NCBI RefSeq assembly: GCF_033568475.1
Contig: NC_133122.1
Location: 114,034,289 to 114,098,288, forward strand
Reading direction: 5' to 3'
From: Henckelia pumila
Lineage: Eukaryota; Streptophyta; Magnoliopsida; Lamiales; Gesneriaceae
DNA: 64,000 nt
Positions 47,980 to 59,800 of the stretch are shown in pieces (within the stretch, counting starts at the first letter, position 1; the number at the start of each line of letters is the position of its first letter). The position numbers and the translations under genes were made by a program. A model generated the notes under the pieces. That model worked only from the letters and a program-made list of their open reading frames with translations. It was not told the DNA's origin and made no database searches.

Positions 47980-49731
47980 GGGTTTTTTTTATTTTTTATT
48001 TAAAAAAAAACAAATTTAAAAATAATGCATGTCACTACTGTAATCCGATGTGGTTGCAATCCGCTGTGGTTGAGAGCGTTATGTCTGCAATCCGCTGTGA
48101 TTGAGAGCAAACGCTGTAAATATTGCAGCGTCCGCTTATGCTAGCAGCATGGGGACTTGCAACTTTTGCAGGTCCCCATGTGCAACCCTCTCCCCCCTTT
48201 TTTTTTTGTTTTTTGCTTTTAAATTAATTATATAATTAATTATATTTTGTAAAATTATTATTTATTTAGTATCATTATGATAAATTTTTTTCAAAAATCT
48301 AAATTTTAGTTCTAATTTTCGAATTTGATGAGCGGGCTAAAAAATTATTAAGAAAACAAAACAAAAAATTTATGGTTAAAAAAATTAAATTGATTAAATA
48401 ATTTTTTTGATCAGATATATTTATAAAAAAATTATTTAATCTAAATAAACATATTTTCATTAAATTTATTTTATTTTTAAAAAATAAATTTTATTTTTAA
48501 CTTAAATTTGAGTAGCAAAGTTATATATTTATTTTAATTTGTTTGGATTTATAAATGTCTCTCGGTTCTGTGGATAAATTTAGAGGAGTTGATTCAAATT
48601 TATTTGAGACAAATTTATGCAAAAATGCTAATAAAAAAATTTCAACCCGAATTCGAGCCGAAAAGAAATCATATCAAAAATTGTAAACTGCAACCGACCC
48701 GAATATATCCGAATTAATCTTCTAGGTTTATCCATAGAACTAAAAAGACTTGCAGAGAACCAAACAAATTAAAATAAGTTAATAACTCCGCTAATCAATT
48801 TTTTAATATAACAATAAAATTTATATTAAAAATATGATATAAAATAAATTTATCTAAATATGTTTATTTAGGTTAACTAATTTTTCTGATCACAAGGTCC
48901 TCATATACAACATTTTCTTTTCTTTTTTTTTTTAGTTTTTAGTTTTTTAAATAAATTATATAATTAATAATATTTTGTAAAACCATTATTTATTCATTAT
49001 TGATATAATAATTTTTTTATCAAACCTAGAGGATTAATTCGGATATATTCAGGTCAGTTGGAGTTTAAAATTTTTGATATGATTTCTTTTCGGCTCGAAT
49101 TTAGGTTGAAAATTTTTTTATTATCATTTTTTCATAAATTTGTCTCAAATAAATTTGAATCAACTTCTCTAAATTTATCTACAAAACCGAGAGACATTTA
49201 CAAATCCAAACAAATTAAAATAAATATATAACTTTGCTACACAAATTTAAGTTAAAAATAGAATTTATATTTTAAAAATAAAATAAATTTAATGAAAATA
49301 TGTTTATTTAGATTAAATAATTTTTTTATAAATATATCTGATCAAAAAAAATATTTAATCAAATTAATTTTTTTAACCGTAAATTTTTTGTTTTGTTTTC
49401 TTAATAATTTTTTAGCCCGATGATCAAATTCGAAAATTAGAACTAAAATTCAGATTTTTGAAAAACAATTATCATAATGATACTAAATAAATAATAATTT
49501 TACAAAATATAATTAATTATATAATTAATTTAAAAGCGAAAAAAAGGGGGCGGGGGAGGGGGTTGCACATGGGGATGTGCAAAAATTTCAAGTCCCCATG
49601 TGCTAATGCTGGCAGCGATATTGCAGCGTCCGCTCTCAACCGCAGCAGATTGCAGTAGTTTTGCAATCCAATGTGGGTATGCATTATTTTTAAATTTGTT
49701 TTATTTTTTAAAATTAAAAATAAAAAAACCC
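47980..49731. mobile_element. Composite fold-back Mutator-like element, 1752 bp
   Basis: It is flanked by the perfect 10-bp duplication GTTATAACTT (47970-47979 and 49732-49741). The ends are GGGTTTTTTTTATTT and its complement. Arms of about 750 bp (47980-48740 and 49010-49731) are inverted copies. The outer 180 bp of each carry GC-rich GCAATCCGCTGTGGTTGAGAGC-type motifs and GGTCCCCATGTGCAAC. The centre holds a truncated right-arm-like piece (48750-48895) followed by a truncated left-arm-like piece (48896-49010), as if two fold-back elements had been fused. No transposase frame is present. Confidence 0.82.
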
Positions 49732-49741
49732 GTTATAACTT

Positions 49742-51638
49742 TTATGGGGAAAAAGTTTGTTGGGATATCAACAAGAATTTAGTTATGGACACGGATATAT
49801 TTTATGGAGTATCTTGGACTCAAACCAGAATTTCTGTAACATTTGTATCACAAAAAAGCACGATATTCATTAAAAATTATTATTTATATATGAAAAATTT
49901 TACTTTACAATGTAAATATGAATATATTTCACCAGACTAAATATTTATTATTAAAATTTAAATTACACTAGGCATAGAAAATAGAAATGTATCTGTTCAT
50001 TCCAACATTCGGAAAACATAAATTTTACAATAAAACAGTTTTAAGTTTAGTTCAACTAGCGGAATATAAACGAAGTGTTTTGCTTATGAAACTAAAAATA
50101 ACTAAAACGTCATTTGGCTAAATTAATTTAATAACTTGCGAACTTTCGGATCTTATAAGTTGTTCATGAACTTTAAGATTAGGATTTATATTAAAAATAA
50201 TCTATTAAAATTTCTTGGATAAAATAAGTTGACGAAACATAAAAATACAAAAACTCTCATGGATCAATTTGATCTCATTGTAAACATAAATTAAGTCCAT
50301 CCGTTGTCATGAAATGTTTCACATTATAACATCTTTATCGCAACAACAAGAGAATATGTATTAAGAAAATAATGCAAATACAAATCCATTTTTAGACCAA
50401 TTCGGGAACAGTATCGTTGAATTATGAGAGAACGCATTCAGAATATAGTAAAATTTCAGAGTAATTTAATTTCTTTAAAAATAAATTAAGATGGCCGAAT
50501 TTCTTTAGAACTTTATAAACTAAAACAACTTATCTCGACATTGGGTTAATAATCATTTTGGTCCATTTTATTTGTCGTTTTTCCCAAACAGTACCTCAAC
50601 TTTTCGGGCTACCAAGATGATCCCTAATGTTATGATTATTCTCAATTTGGCCATTGCCTCTCCCTTCAAGTTTTTCGAAATGGGATAGTACACATTTTGG
50701 TCCCTCTTGTTTGTCATTATTCTCAAAATAATCATTTTTCTTTTCAGGCCGCCAAAATGATCCCCAATATTTCGTAATTATCCCTATTTGGTCCCTTTGG
50801 TAATCTAACCATTAAAATCTAACGGAGATTCAACCTATCTCCCTTTAAATCTTTTAAAATCTGAAAATGATTTTCCTCAAATCAAGAACCTTCGGACGGA
50901 TGCGTCAAATCGCTAGAAGACAATAATTGGATGCACATCAACAATTCATTTAAGGTGAGGTGAGTCAATGTTATTGAGTCATTGACATTAATTTCTTTAT
51001 TTTATAATCAAAACACCGCACCACCATGTAACATAATAACCTTATTATTCTATTTGTGTGTTAATGTTAAATTATACAATCTTTTTCTCCAAATAATATT
51101 TTTTAACTTCTTTGCATGCAAATCAGTTATTTCTTAAGGTCGAGAGTTATTGGAGACGAATTTGAAAAACATTACAAACATTAAGGACCAATTTGACAAC
51201 CCCAAAAAAAAGACCATTTTGTGAAAAACAAAAAAACAATAAAGACCAAAATAGGTGTTATCCCGAGTTTTATAAATTCTTTTACCAGATGCATTTGTCA
51301 AAAACTTATAAACTCTGAAATATCTTGTAACCTGAACTTGTAAACTCAGCCCAAGCCAAAGCAAGTGAGAATCTAAACAAAGAAAATTGATTAGAACAAA
51401 TATTTAAATATTGCTGTTAGTGTGTCAAGATTTAAAAAGATACCAAGCGTACAAAGAATCCCATTAATGTGGTAACCATACAAAAATTATCAAGCCAGCT
51501 AAAAATATGCATTTCGGTTGGAAACATAACATGATACTATGATAGTCTTGAGATCCTCGATGAAAAACCATTAAATACAAGCCAAAACCTCTTGAAACAC
51601 CAAATGCGAAGAAGACTAGATTAACACTGAGGAATCCT
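49742..51638. other. AT-rich intergenic region with a degenerate inverted repeat
   Basis: No gene is seen. Between about 50548 and 51262 there are three copies of a TTTTGGTCC..ATTTGTC-type unit, two direct (near 50557 and 50696) and one inverted (ending near 51255). The outer ends GGGTTAATAATCATTTTGG and GGGATAACACCTATTTTGG (minus strand) are similar, as in a decayed MULE-type element. No target duplication could be found. Confidence 0.4.
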
Positions 51639-53864
51639 TTACTGAGAAACACCCAACCACTTCGAAAAGTTCTCAAATTCGGTGTAGTCGCTGTCGGAGA
51701 TCATTGTCTTGTACCAACTCTTGCCAGCAGATTTAATAGCTGATGCCGCCTCCTACAAAATAGAAACCCGTGATAAAAAGATGCAAGGCAATAAATTAGT
51801 CTTCCAACAAGGGCAAGCTTCAAGTATCACAGATTTTTTGGTCAAGAAAACAACTGGTGTTCAAACTCAACGAAACAACTCAAGTAAGACTGATGAGCAT
51901 TAAAAAAGATATCTGTTACGCTAACAGAAAGTTCTAAGTTAAGATTTTTCGGGCAACCATGACGATGACACCAAGAAATTCAAGGAACACTTGGTTCACC
52001 CAACCAGGCCTCTAAAATGCGAAAAGATTCCAAATATAACCACATTCTCTTAGCTCAGAAGAATAAAACCACAAATAACAAATTATCAGGCTCATGAAAG
52101 ATTCCAAGTTCTCAACACGCTGGCAAGATGTTTACCATGAGAGCTTAGTGCCGATGACCACCAATATGTAAAGGCAAAAACTGGGATCTCAGAATAAATC
52201 CCCTATTGCAGGCAAATCAAGTAGGCCAAAGCCACCATGCATAATCAAAAGACACTCAATTGTAAACCAAACATTCCTTAATCATTATGCCACAAACATC
52301 ACGCCTAACCTCACTAGAAAAGGAGATAGAGAAATAGAAACAAGTATACAACTGAACACACCATGTTGAAAATATTCAATCCTCAACAATTTTAAAAACC
52401 TACACGATTAAATCATACCCACCAAAGATGTGATCAATTGTCGACAGTAAAATTTACATTAGTACATTAATTAATCACTTACTTTCGATGCGAGGAACAT
52501 GACAATGCAACATTTTATTGCTGAATGAATGAATTACCTCAGCAGTATTATAATATTAACAAATCACGCCATAGGAAAATGTATCTGTTTTGTTAATTAC
52601 CTAATCTATATTATAATTTTATATAAAGTACGTGCAAATGTTCTTGCAAAGACAGTGCAAGACTTCCACACAAATTCACTAAGATCCGAACACATATGGT
52701 TTAACAGAAATCACAAACTGCTATAACCAAGTAGAAGTCGATACAAGTTACCTTTGTAATCGGCTTCCTCTTCTTATCAAGCTTCTCATGCTTGGCCTTT
52801 ACTCTCTGCGCCTCTGCCAAGAGCGCCATCCTTTTGGCAGCCTTTGCATACGGGTTGAGCTTCAACATCACGTTCAGATTCTTTAATGGATTCTTCTTCA
52901 ATTGAGCCCTCTTGACATCCTTCTTGATCGGCCTCACCACAGATTGCACCTCATCAGAATTGATGATTCTTCCCAGATCAGCATTTACCATCTTGGCCCT
53001 CGGCAACACGTAGCCGTTCTTCTGCTCTGAAGGCTTGTCAAATGTTCCATAAATCTCGTCCAACTTCTCAAACGCAGACTTAGTCCAGATAATAAACCTA
53101 CCAAGATGACCTCCAGGAGCGAGCTTTAGAAGATTGAGACGCGAAACATGAGCCACTTCAACGCCAGTGATGTTTCGGAAAGCCTTAGTCAGCTTCGCCC
53201 CCTCAGTACCATAAACGATGAGAGGTCCTTTCCTAGAAATGTAACGACGGTTACGCATCTTCCCTTTTCCAGGCCGGATAGCATGGCTATCCTTGGCCTT
53301 CTCAGCATCCGGCAACGCTCCTACTTGCTTGAGTAGCTTAAGGGCAAGGCTAGTTTTCTCAACAGCTTCCGCAGCATCAGACACAACGAGAGGCAATTCA
53401 GGAACTTCCTCAATCCTATGTCCACGAGCCAGCACAAGAGACGGAACCGCGGATGCTGCGATCGCCGAAACTATAGCATGCCTCTTCTGAGTAAGATTCA
53501 CCTGCCGATGCCAGAGGCGGTATATCTTAGTCGGCGCGAACATTCTTCCTCCACGGCACATGTTCCCGTAGGCACCTTGTCCGGCTCGGTGAGTACCACC
53601 TCCAGGAACACGGGGAATACGCGACACCGCACGACCAGTACCCCAGGACTCAGCGGAGGTCTGGTGCCCCGCGCGTTTGGACACAGCGTAAGGCTGACGA
53701 GAGTTATTAGAGATCTGTCCATGCACAAAAGTGACGATGTCGGGGCGGATCGATGCCTTCATCACGTCGGGAAGTGGAACGGAGTTGGCGGCGCCTCCAT
53801 CTGTAACCATATCATTCTCTAGAGATTGTACGGTGACTAGAGGGCGGACTGCGGCGGCGGCCAT
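51639..53864 (-). CDS. RPL4: 60S ribosomal protein L4 (uL4)
   Basis: Two exons: 53864-52752 (371 codons) and 51752-51639 (37 codons plus TAA), with a 999-bp GT..AG intron at 51753-52751. The 408 residues match the usual plant length of about 406. uL4 is a structural protein of the cytosolic large subunit; its long basic loop lines the peptide exit tunnel. That loop is recognisable at residues about 81-113 ([20 protein letters not shown] and the following [11 protein letters not shown]). The globular part contains [10 protein letters not shown] and GPLIVY. The C-terminal extension ends [14 protein letters not shown], as in plants. The start is the ATG followed by an Ala-rich stretch. All of it is intact, so it is presumably functional. 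Confidence 0.97.
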
Positions 53865-54033
53865 TGGAGACTTGGGGGTGGGGGAAGGCAGTGCGTCTGA
53901 TGGAATGAAATGAGCTAGGGTTTCGACTGCAATTCAACTCATTTATATAATCACTAATTGCAACATAATTACGAATATGCCATTGAACCGGCCTATCAAG
54001 CAAATATTTGCCACTTGCGGCCGGGGAATAATA
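53823..54033 (-). repeat. 211-bp repeat, copy 1 (RPL4 start and promoter)
   Basis: It covers the first ~14 codons of RPL4, its 5' UTR and promoter. It is repeated in direct orientation at 54641-54851 with only a few base differences. Confidence 0.95.
53865..54033 (-). promoter_or_regulatory. RPL4 promoter and 5' UTR
   Basis: On the minus strand, TATATAAAT (about 53940-53948) lies upstream of AAACCCTAG (53916-53924). This is the telo-box typical of plant ribosomal-protein promoters and is followed by a pyrimidine-rich leader to the ATG. The whole block is duplicated at 54641-54851. Confidence 0.7.
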
Positions 54034-54189
54034 ATGAATTATGTCCCTAAAGTTTTCATAGTTTCCCAAAAATATATTAACACTTTATTCGTTTTTAATT
54101 ATGTCCCTTTTTTTACAAAAATATTCTCTGATATGTTCCTCAGACTAAAAATTTTCTATAATACCCTTAAAATTAAAATGTCATTTTAA

Positions 54190-54640
54190 TTCTTCCATTA
54201 GGCTCAAAAAATGGTATCAGAATAGCAGCAGGAACTTTAGATCTCAATAAAGAAGGATTTATCAAACTTCTGAAAATGAGTCTAATGAGATCTGTTAAGA
54301 TAGCTTGGGAAATGACCATGCCAGAGACTAAAAAATCAGTCTTAGCAGGAGAATCTCTAAGCGAAATTGGAGGAAGAATGGTCACCATATTCAAGATACA
54401 ATTTATAGGAGTGGATTATTTTAATAATCAAGATACAGAGAAGAAAATAAGATATACTCAAGCTCTGTATAGTCTCGAATTGCACGATATTTGTTTAGTT
54501 GATAAATACATTATGTTATTCACTAAATACAGATGGATTTCGGGAGTCGAGGAAAATATAGCTATTCAGATATTTTTTGCAAAGATGTCATGTCCCTAGA
54601 GAGAAATGTTGATAAAAGAATATGTTCCAGGTAATCCCTG
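54190..54640 (+). pseudogene. Pararetrovirus-like coding fragment (old integrated copy)
   Basis: An open stretch of about 130 codons, followed by a TAG stop at 54597-54599 and further coding-like sequence to 54640, lies between the two RPL4-derived repeats. Its residues resemble, by my recollection only, the capsid region of plant pararetroviruses (Caulimoviridae); no family signature such as a complete zinc knuckle is present. It lacks both ends and has a stop, so it is an inert fossil. It could instead come from an unrecognised retroelement. Confidence 0.4.
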
Positions 54641-54851
54641 GAGATTGTACGGTGACTAGAGGGCGGACTGCGGCGGCGGCCATTGGAGACTTGGGGGTGG
54701 GGGAAGGCAGTGCGTTTGATGGAATGAAATGAGCTAGGGTTTCGACTGCAATTCAACTTATTTATATAATCACTCATTGCAACATAATTACGAATATGCC
54801 ATTGAACCGGCCTATCAAGCAAATATTTGCCACTTGTGGCCGGGGAATAAT
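54641..54851 (-). repeat. 211-bp repeat, copy 2 (RPL4 start and promoter duplicate)
   Basis: It is nearly identical to 53823-54033, including the ATG, Ala-rich N-terminus codons, telo-box and TATA box. The reading frame would run into the virus-like fragment after about 14 codons, so no L4 protein could be made from it. Confidence 0.95.
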
Positions 54852-55080
54852 TAGGGGTGCAAACGAACCGAACCTGTTCGTGAGCTTTACGAGTCTGCTC
54901 GATAAATATTTAATTCGTATTTAAGCTTATTGAACTCGAGCCGAATTCGAACATGTTCGAACTTTTTTTCGAGCCGAGCTCGAGCCGAAATTACTCTGTT
55001 CGATAGTTCGCGAATAGTTCGTGAGCCTTAATATTTAATTAATATAATATAATTATATAATAATATATATACATTTCGAG
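54852..55080. mobile_element. hAT-like non-autonomous element end
   Basis: It starts TAGGGGTGCAAACGAACC, the usual terminus of a group of plant hAT-type elements, and is full of TTCGAGCT/CGAGCCGA palindromic motifs. It begins exactly where the second 211-bp repeat ends. The far terminus is missing because Gypsy G sequence follows. Confidence 0.55.
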
Positions 55081-55084
55081 CTTT

Positions 55085-56940
55085 CTATAGGTCAACGCCT
55101 ACTTCTATTGGTCAAGTTCGGAGTTTTCATGGTCTTGCAAGTTTTTATAGGAGATTTGTTAAGGATTTCAACACTTTAGCGGCTCCTATGACTGCGGTGA
55201 TAAAAAAGAACGTTCCATTCCATTGAGGCGAGGAGCAAGAGAAGTCTTTTGATATTATTAAGCAAAAATTAATTAATGCTCCTTTACTTGTATTGCCTGA
55301 TTTTTCTAATACATTTGAAATTGAATGTGACGCGTCAGGTGTAGGGATTGGAGGTGTCTTGATGCAAGGAGGATGGCCAATTGCATACTTCAGTGAGAAG
55401 CTAAGTGGAGCAATGTTGAATTATCCTACATACGACAAAGAATTCTATACCTTGGTTCGTGTGCTTGAAGCGTGGCAGCATTATTTGAGGCCAAAAGAAT
55501 TTGTGATTCATACGGATCATGAGTCTTTGAAGCATCTCAAAGGACAACAAAAGCTGAACAAGAAACATGCCAAGTGGGTGGCGTTTGTAGAGACTTTTCC
55601 CTACATTATCAAGTACAAGCAAAGAAAGGAAAACGTGGTAGCGGACGCTCTATCACGAAGGTACGCACTTCTATCTACTCTAGATTCAAAGTTTTTGGGA
55701 TTTGAATATGTGAAGGAGTTGTATGCCAATGATATTGATTTTGGTGAGATTTATGCGTCATGTTTTCATGGTCCAAAGGATAAATTTTTCATGCATGATG
55801 GATATTTGTTTAAGGAAGATAAGTTGTGTGTGCCCAAATCGTCTATTCGTGAATTACTTGTTAGGGAATCACATGGGGGTGGTTTGATGGGACATTTTGG
55901 TGTGGCTAAAACTTATGAAACTTTGCATGAACATTTTTATTGGCCACATATGAAGCATGATGTTGAAAATATTTGTGAAAGATGTGTGACTTGTAAAAGG
56001 CTAAGTCTAAGACACAACCACATGGATTGTATACTCCACTTCCCGTTCCTAGTGAACCATGGGTAGACATTTCTATGGATTTTGTTTTAGGATTACCAAG
56101 GTCTAAGAAGGGGAGAGATTCTGTGTTTGTTGTGGTTGATAGATTTTCTAAGATGACTCATTTCATTGCATGTCATAAATCCGACGATGCATCTCATGTT
56201 ACGGATTTGTTCTTTAATGAAATTGTAAGATTGCATCGCATGCCTAGGAGTATTGTGTCTGATAGGGATACTCGTTTCTTGAGCGACTTTTGGAAAACAT
56301 TATGGTGCAAACTTGGTACTAAACTACTGTTTTTGACTACATGTCATCCTCAAACGGATGGTCAAACTGAGCTTGTTAATAGGACGTTAGGAACTTTGTT
56401 GCGTACTATAATAAAAAACAATTTGAAGAGTTGTGAAGAATATTTGCCATTTGTTGAGTTTTCATATAATCGTAGTGTACATTCTACTACGAATTTTTTG
56501 CCTTTTGAAATTATGTATGGATTTAATCCTTTAACTCCATTGGATTTGGTGTCTTTGCCTATGAGTGAAAGGGTTAATATGGATGGTAAGAAGAAGACTG
56601 AGTTTGTGAGAAATTTTCATGAGAAGGTTAAGGCAAACATTGAAAAAAAAATTTGCAATATACAAAGCAAGCAAACAAAGGTAAAAAAAAAAAGTCGTGT
56701 TTGAACCCGGTAATTGGGTGTGGTTGCATTTGAGAAAGGAGCGGTTTTCGGAAAAGAGGCGTTCAAAGCTTCTACCTAGGGGTGATGGACCTTTCTAAGT
56801 TTTGGAGCGGATCAATGACAACGCCTACAAATTAGACTTGCCAGGTGAGTATAATGTAAGTACTACTTTTAATGTTTCTGGCTTGTCGTTGTTTGATGTA
56901 GGTGATGATCGAGATTTGAGGACAAATATTTTTCAAGAAG
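55085..56940 (+). pseudogene. Gypsy G RT end, RNase H and integrase, degenerate
   Basis: The region reads the end of RT ([13 protein letters not shown]), RNase H ([52 protein letters not shown]), the integrase H2C2 zinc finger ([21 protein letters not shown]), and the DDE core starting [14 protein letters not shown] and continuing past [18 protein letters not shown] at 55224-55226, a frame change near 56030-56060 and another in the A-run near 56690 break it. The end (ATFNVSGL-like, DDRDLRTN) precedes the polypurine tract. Confidence 0.9.
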
Positions 56941-56947
56941 GGGAGGA

Positions 56948-57730
56948 TGATGCGAGGACCAATTACGAGAGGTCGAGCTAAGAGATTTAAAGATGCGCTT
57001 CAATTGTTGATGATGAATTGTCAAGAAGGCATTGGAATGCTTGAATATCACTTTGAGGGATGTTACAATATTATTGAAGTCCAAAAAAGTCAAAAAGTGG
57101 AGAAAATATCAATGCAAACACAAAACTAAGTGACATAGTCCATGAAGCATGCGTGCCCGCGCCTTGTTCCACGCGCGCTCGCGCGTCCTTGCAAATTTGA
57201 AGATTGAGAGCAGAACCTACTGTGCGCCCGCGCACCTCTTGTTACGCGCCCGCGTCTGTTCCGAGTGTTTTTAAGATTTCCAGACAGAACTTTGTGCGCG
57301 CCCACGCCTGCACTCTGCGTGCCCGCTCCTGTCCGTTGCGCGCCCGCGCCTACACTCTCTTTCACATAGTTCGGCGTTTTGTGTGTGTGCAAGACTTTTT
57401 GATATTTTTGGCATTATTTTTCCTATTTTGAGTCTTTTATTCCTACTAGCAAACTTTTAGGAGATATTAATATATCTTTAGATATATTTTGCGATATCTT
57501 TTATTATTTTGTAGTTGTATTATAAATACAACAAACATTCATTATTGAATACAATTAAGATTTAAGATTTTTTTATTATTCAATACATAAAATTCTCTCT
57601 AGAATTTTTATTAAGCTTTTTGCTTACTCAAAATCAAACTTATCAAAGTTCTTCAACTTTGTGGCATTTGTCGATTGATTATCCTCGTGGGTTGTCAGAA
57701 ATAGGTTTTCTGAAGGTCCCGTAGTGATCA
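56948..57730 (+). repeat. Probable 3' LTR of Gypsy G
   Basis: It starts TGATGCGAGG after the purine tract and may end GTGATCA, giving TGAT..ATCA ends. It contains a GC-rich GCGCCCGCGC-type cassette (57150-57350) and a TATA-like TATTATAAATAC near 57517. No second LTR is available to confirm the ends. Confidence 0.55.
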
Positions 57731-57879
57731 ATTATTTTTTTCGTGATTGTTTGTTGCTAGTTTCAAGTAAACTAGAGGTGAATAATTCCAAAACTTTTAC
57801 TTGTTTTCAAGATTGGGAAAATTTATTGATTTCTTTTGTTATTGGATTGAGGGTACAATTTTAATATAGTCGTGTTTGT

Positions 57880-59322
57880 CTTTCATACATTAAGAATTCA
57901 TATCAGAATCGAAGTGTAAGAAGCTGATAAAGCACAATGAAGTTTCGAGTTCTGCACTGAAATTCTGCAGAACAGAATTTCTGGAGTAGCTGAGTATTTC
58001 GAGTATATCTTTCACATACGAACTCGAAATCGAGCGATTCTTAATTCCATGGAAAGCCAAGAGAAAGGGATACAACTTGCATGTTTATCATCTTGCCCAA
58101 AAATCAGTGAATCAAGAGATATAATCAAGTGAACAGATCAGATCAAACATGGCTAAACCAGATCAAGTGAACAAGACCAGATCGAAGTTGCTCTATAACA
58201 GATCAATTGAACCAGACCAGATCAAAGTTAGAACAAATCAAAGACGGACCAGACCAGATCAATGCTTGACCAGACCAGATGAGTTTGACCAGATAAAATT
58301 GGTCAAACCAATCCAATGAACAGTAAAATCAGCTCAAACTCAAAAAATTGCCAGCTACTCAAATATGACCGTTGCAACTTCAGAAAGTGTTCAAAAACAT
58401 CCCAAACGGTCATATTATTGAATCTAACGTTCATATCATTCTTGAAGATATAAATACAATACTTTGAAGGCAAAACAATAGAATAGAATGAGGAACAAAA
58501 GTCATGGGCAGATTTAGAAGCAAAACAAGCTAAAAAGAGAGCAAGCCCAAGGTGTGAGGAAGAAGAAGAAGAGATGAGCTTTCAACGTTAAATCCTCTAC
58601 ACCAAATCCATTTTATAGAACACTCTTCCATGTTCAATATCTTTCTATATGAGTTGAAGAGAGCCACTCACACACATACGAGAGACATGCTTTGAAAGAT
58701 TAGTTGAGTGAAAGTCATAGCACAAAGACATTAAAGATTGTGTTTGTAGTCTTGGCATAAGAGACGTTAAATATTATGCGGATTGTGAGGTTGAAACCTA
58801 CAATCGAGAGTTCTAGAAGTTCTTGTTTAGACATTGGATAAATCCTAAATTGGATTGGGTTTGTACAAATGAGTTGTATAAATCAAAGTCTTCTAGTGGA
58901 TCCTTCCGATGTGGAAGAAGGGGTGACGTAGGAGATTGAGCTCCGAATATCCATAAACAAATTCGTGTCTATTTGTTAATTGCATTTATTTTATTATTGC
59001 CACTTGTTTTAGTATGCATTGTTGAAGCATTTTATGTGTTTTTCATACACCATAATATTGCATACAAAGTGTTTGATAAAATGCTTCAACCAAACTGTTT
59101 TTGTCATTTGAACTTGCACCTTTTAAAATGACTTTCAAAATATTTATTCGGTTTCTACGAAGGATTATTTCGAGTGTATTCCGCTTGGTTTGAAAATCAA
59201 ACTCGATTTAATTCATCGATGCTCGGTTCATTTTTTAACATTTCAAGAACGAGCTATTGTAGCTCTTAAATATTTTTATTGCGTATTCACCCCCCTCTAC
59301 ACACGTATTTTCGATCCTAACA
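57880..59322 (+). repeat. Sirevirus-like Copia LTR fragment
   Basis: The end CACCCCCCTCTACACACG..TCGATCCTAACA is typical of SIRE/Maximus-type LTR 3' ends. No PBS follows, so this is a solo or truncated LTR. The left boundary is not determined. A cluster of ACCAGATCA motifs sits at 58126-58300. Confidence 0.6.
58126..58300 (+). repeat. Irregular CCAGATCA motif cluster
   Basis: About a dozen copies of ACCAGATCA, AACAGATCA or AGACCAGA occur with 5-20 base spacers inside the Sirevirus-like LTR. This looks like decayed short tandem repeats or clustered binding sites in U3. Confidence 0.6.
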
Positions 59323-59329
59323 GTTGATT

Positions 59330-59800
59330 TATTGCATGATGTCCATACACCTAAATATTTAAATGGAATAAGATGTTATGGAGTACAAAAATCACGAGTT
59401 GAACTTGGAACTTGGAACTTCGGTTATGTTGCAGCAGAACATAGATCATTCTCTCGGTTTATGCAACGATACTAGATTGATAGTGACGAGACTCAGAAAC
59501 CATTGTTTGGAAGGACAAATTCTGACTGGAAGTAATGCGGGTCACAAAGTGCTTATTTCAAGAATGTCTTTAACCTCTTCTGATTCAAGATTTCTTTTTA
59601 AATTTCAAAGAAGACTATCATTTGATTGTATCATATGCAATGACAATAAAAAAAAGTCAGGGTCAATCATTGTCTCATGTATGTTTTATTTTTAGGAATC
59701 CCTTGTTTAGTCATGGTCAGTTGTATGTCACTGTACCTATAGTTATCAATATTAAGGATCTCAAAATTTTGATGATGTGATGGTAAGACCAACCAGAAAA
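59330..59800 (+). pseudogene. Helitron helicase C-terminal fragment
   Basis: The translated frames contain NHELNLELGTSVMLQQNIDHSL, a GLCNDTRLIVTRL-type segment, SNAGHKVLISRM and FKFQRRLSF. These are the conserved C-terminal blocks of the PIF1-like helicase of plant Helitron transposons. The following blocks (MTIN/SQGQS and HGQLYVAVSR region) are visible only across frame changes after about 59620. The N-terminal Rep and most helicase motifs are absent. Confidence 0.85.

Larger units (their letters stand above)
55085..57730 (+). mobile_element. Gypsy retrotransposon G, 3' fragment
   Basis: It contains the end of RT, RNase H, integrase, a polypurine tract (AAGAAGGGGAGGA) and a probable 3' LTR. 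The 5' part and first LTR are absent. The integrase style differs from that of A-D and resembles CRM/Reina-type chromoviruses; the clade is not firmly established. Confidence 0.82.

Noticed and set aside
53148..53822. Plus-strand frames opposite RPL4
   Set aside because: They are shadows of the conserved RPL4 coding strand.
57126..57431. Arg/Ala-rich frames in the G LTR
   Set aside because: They come from the GCGCCCGCGC cassette and lack any coding signature.
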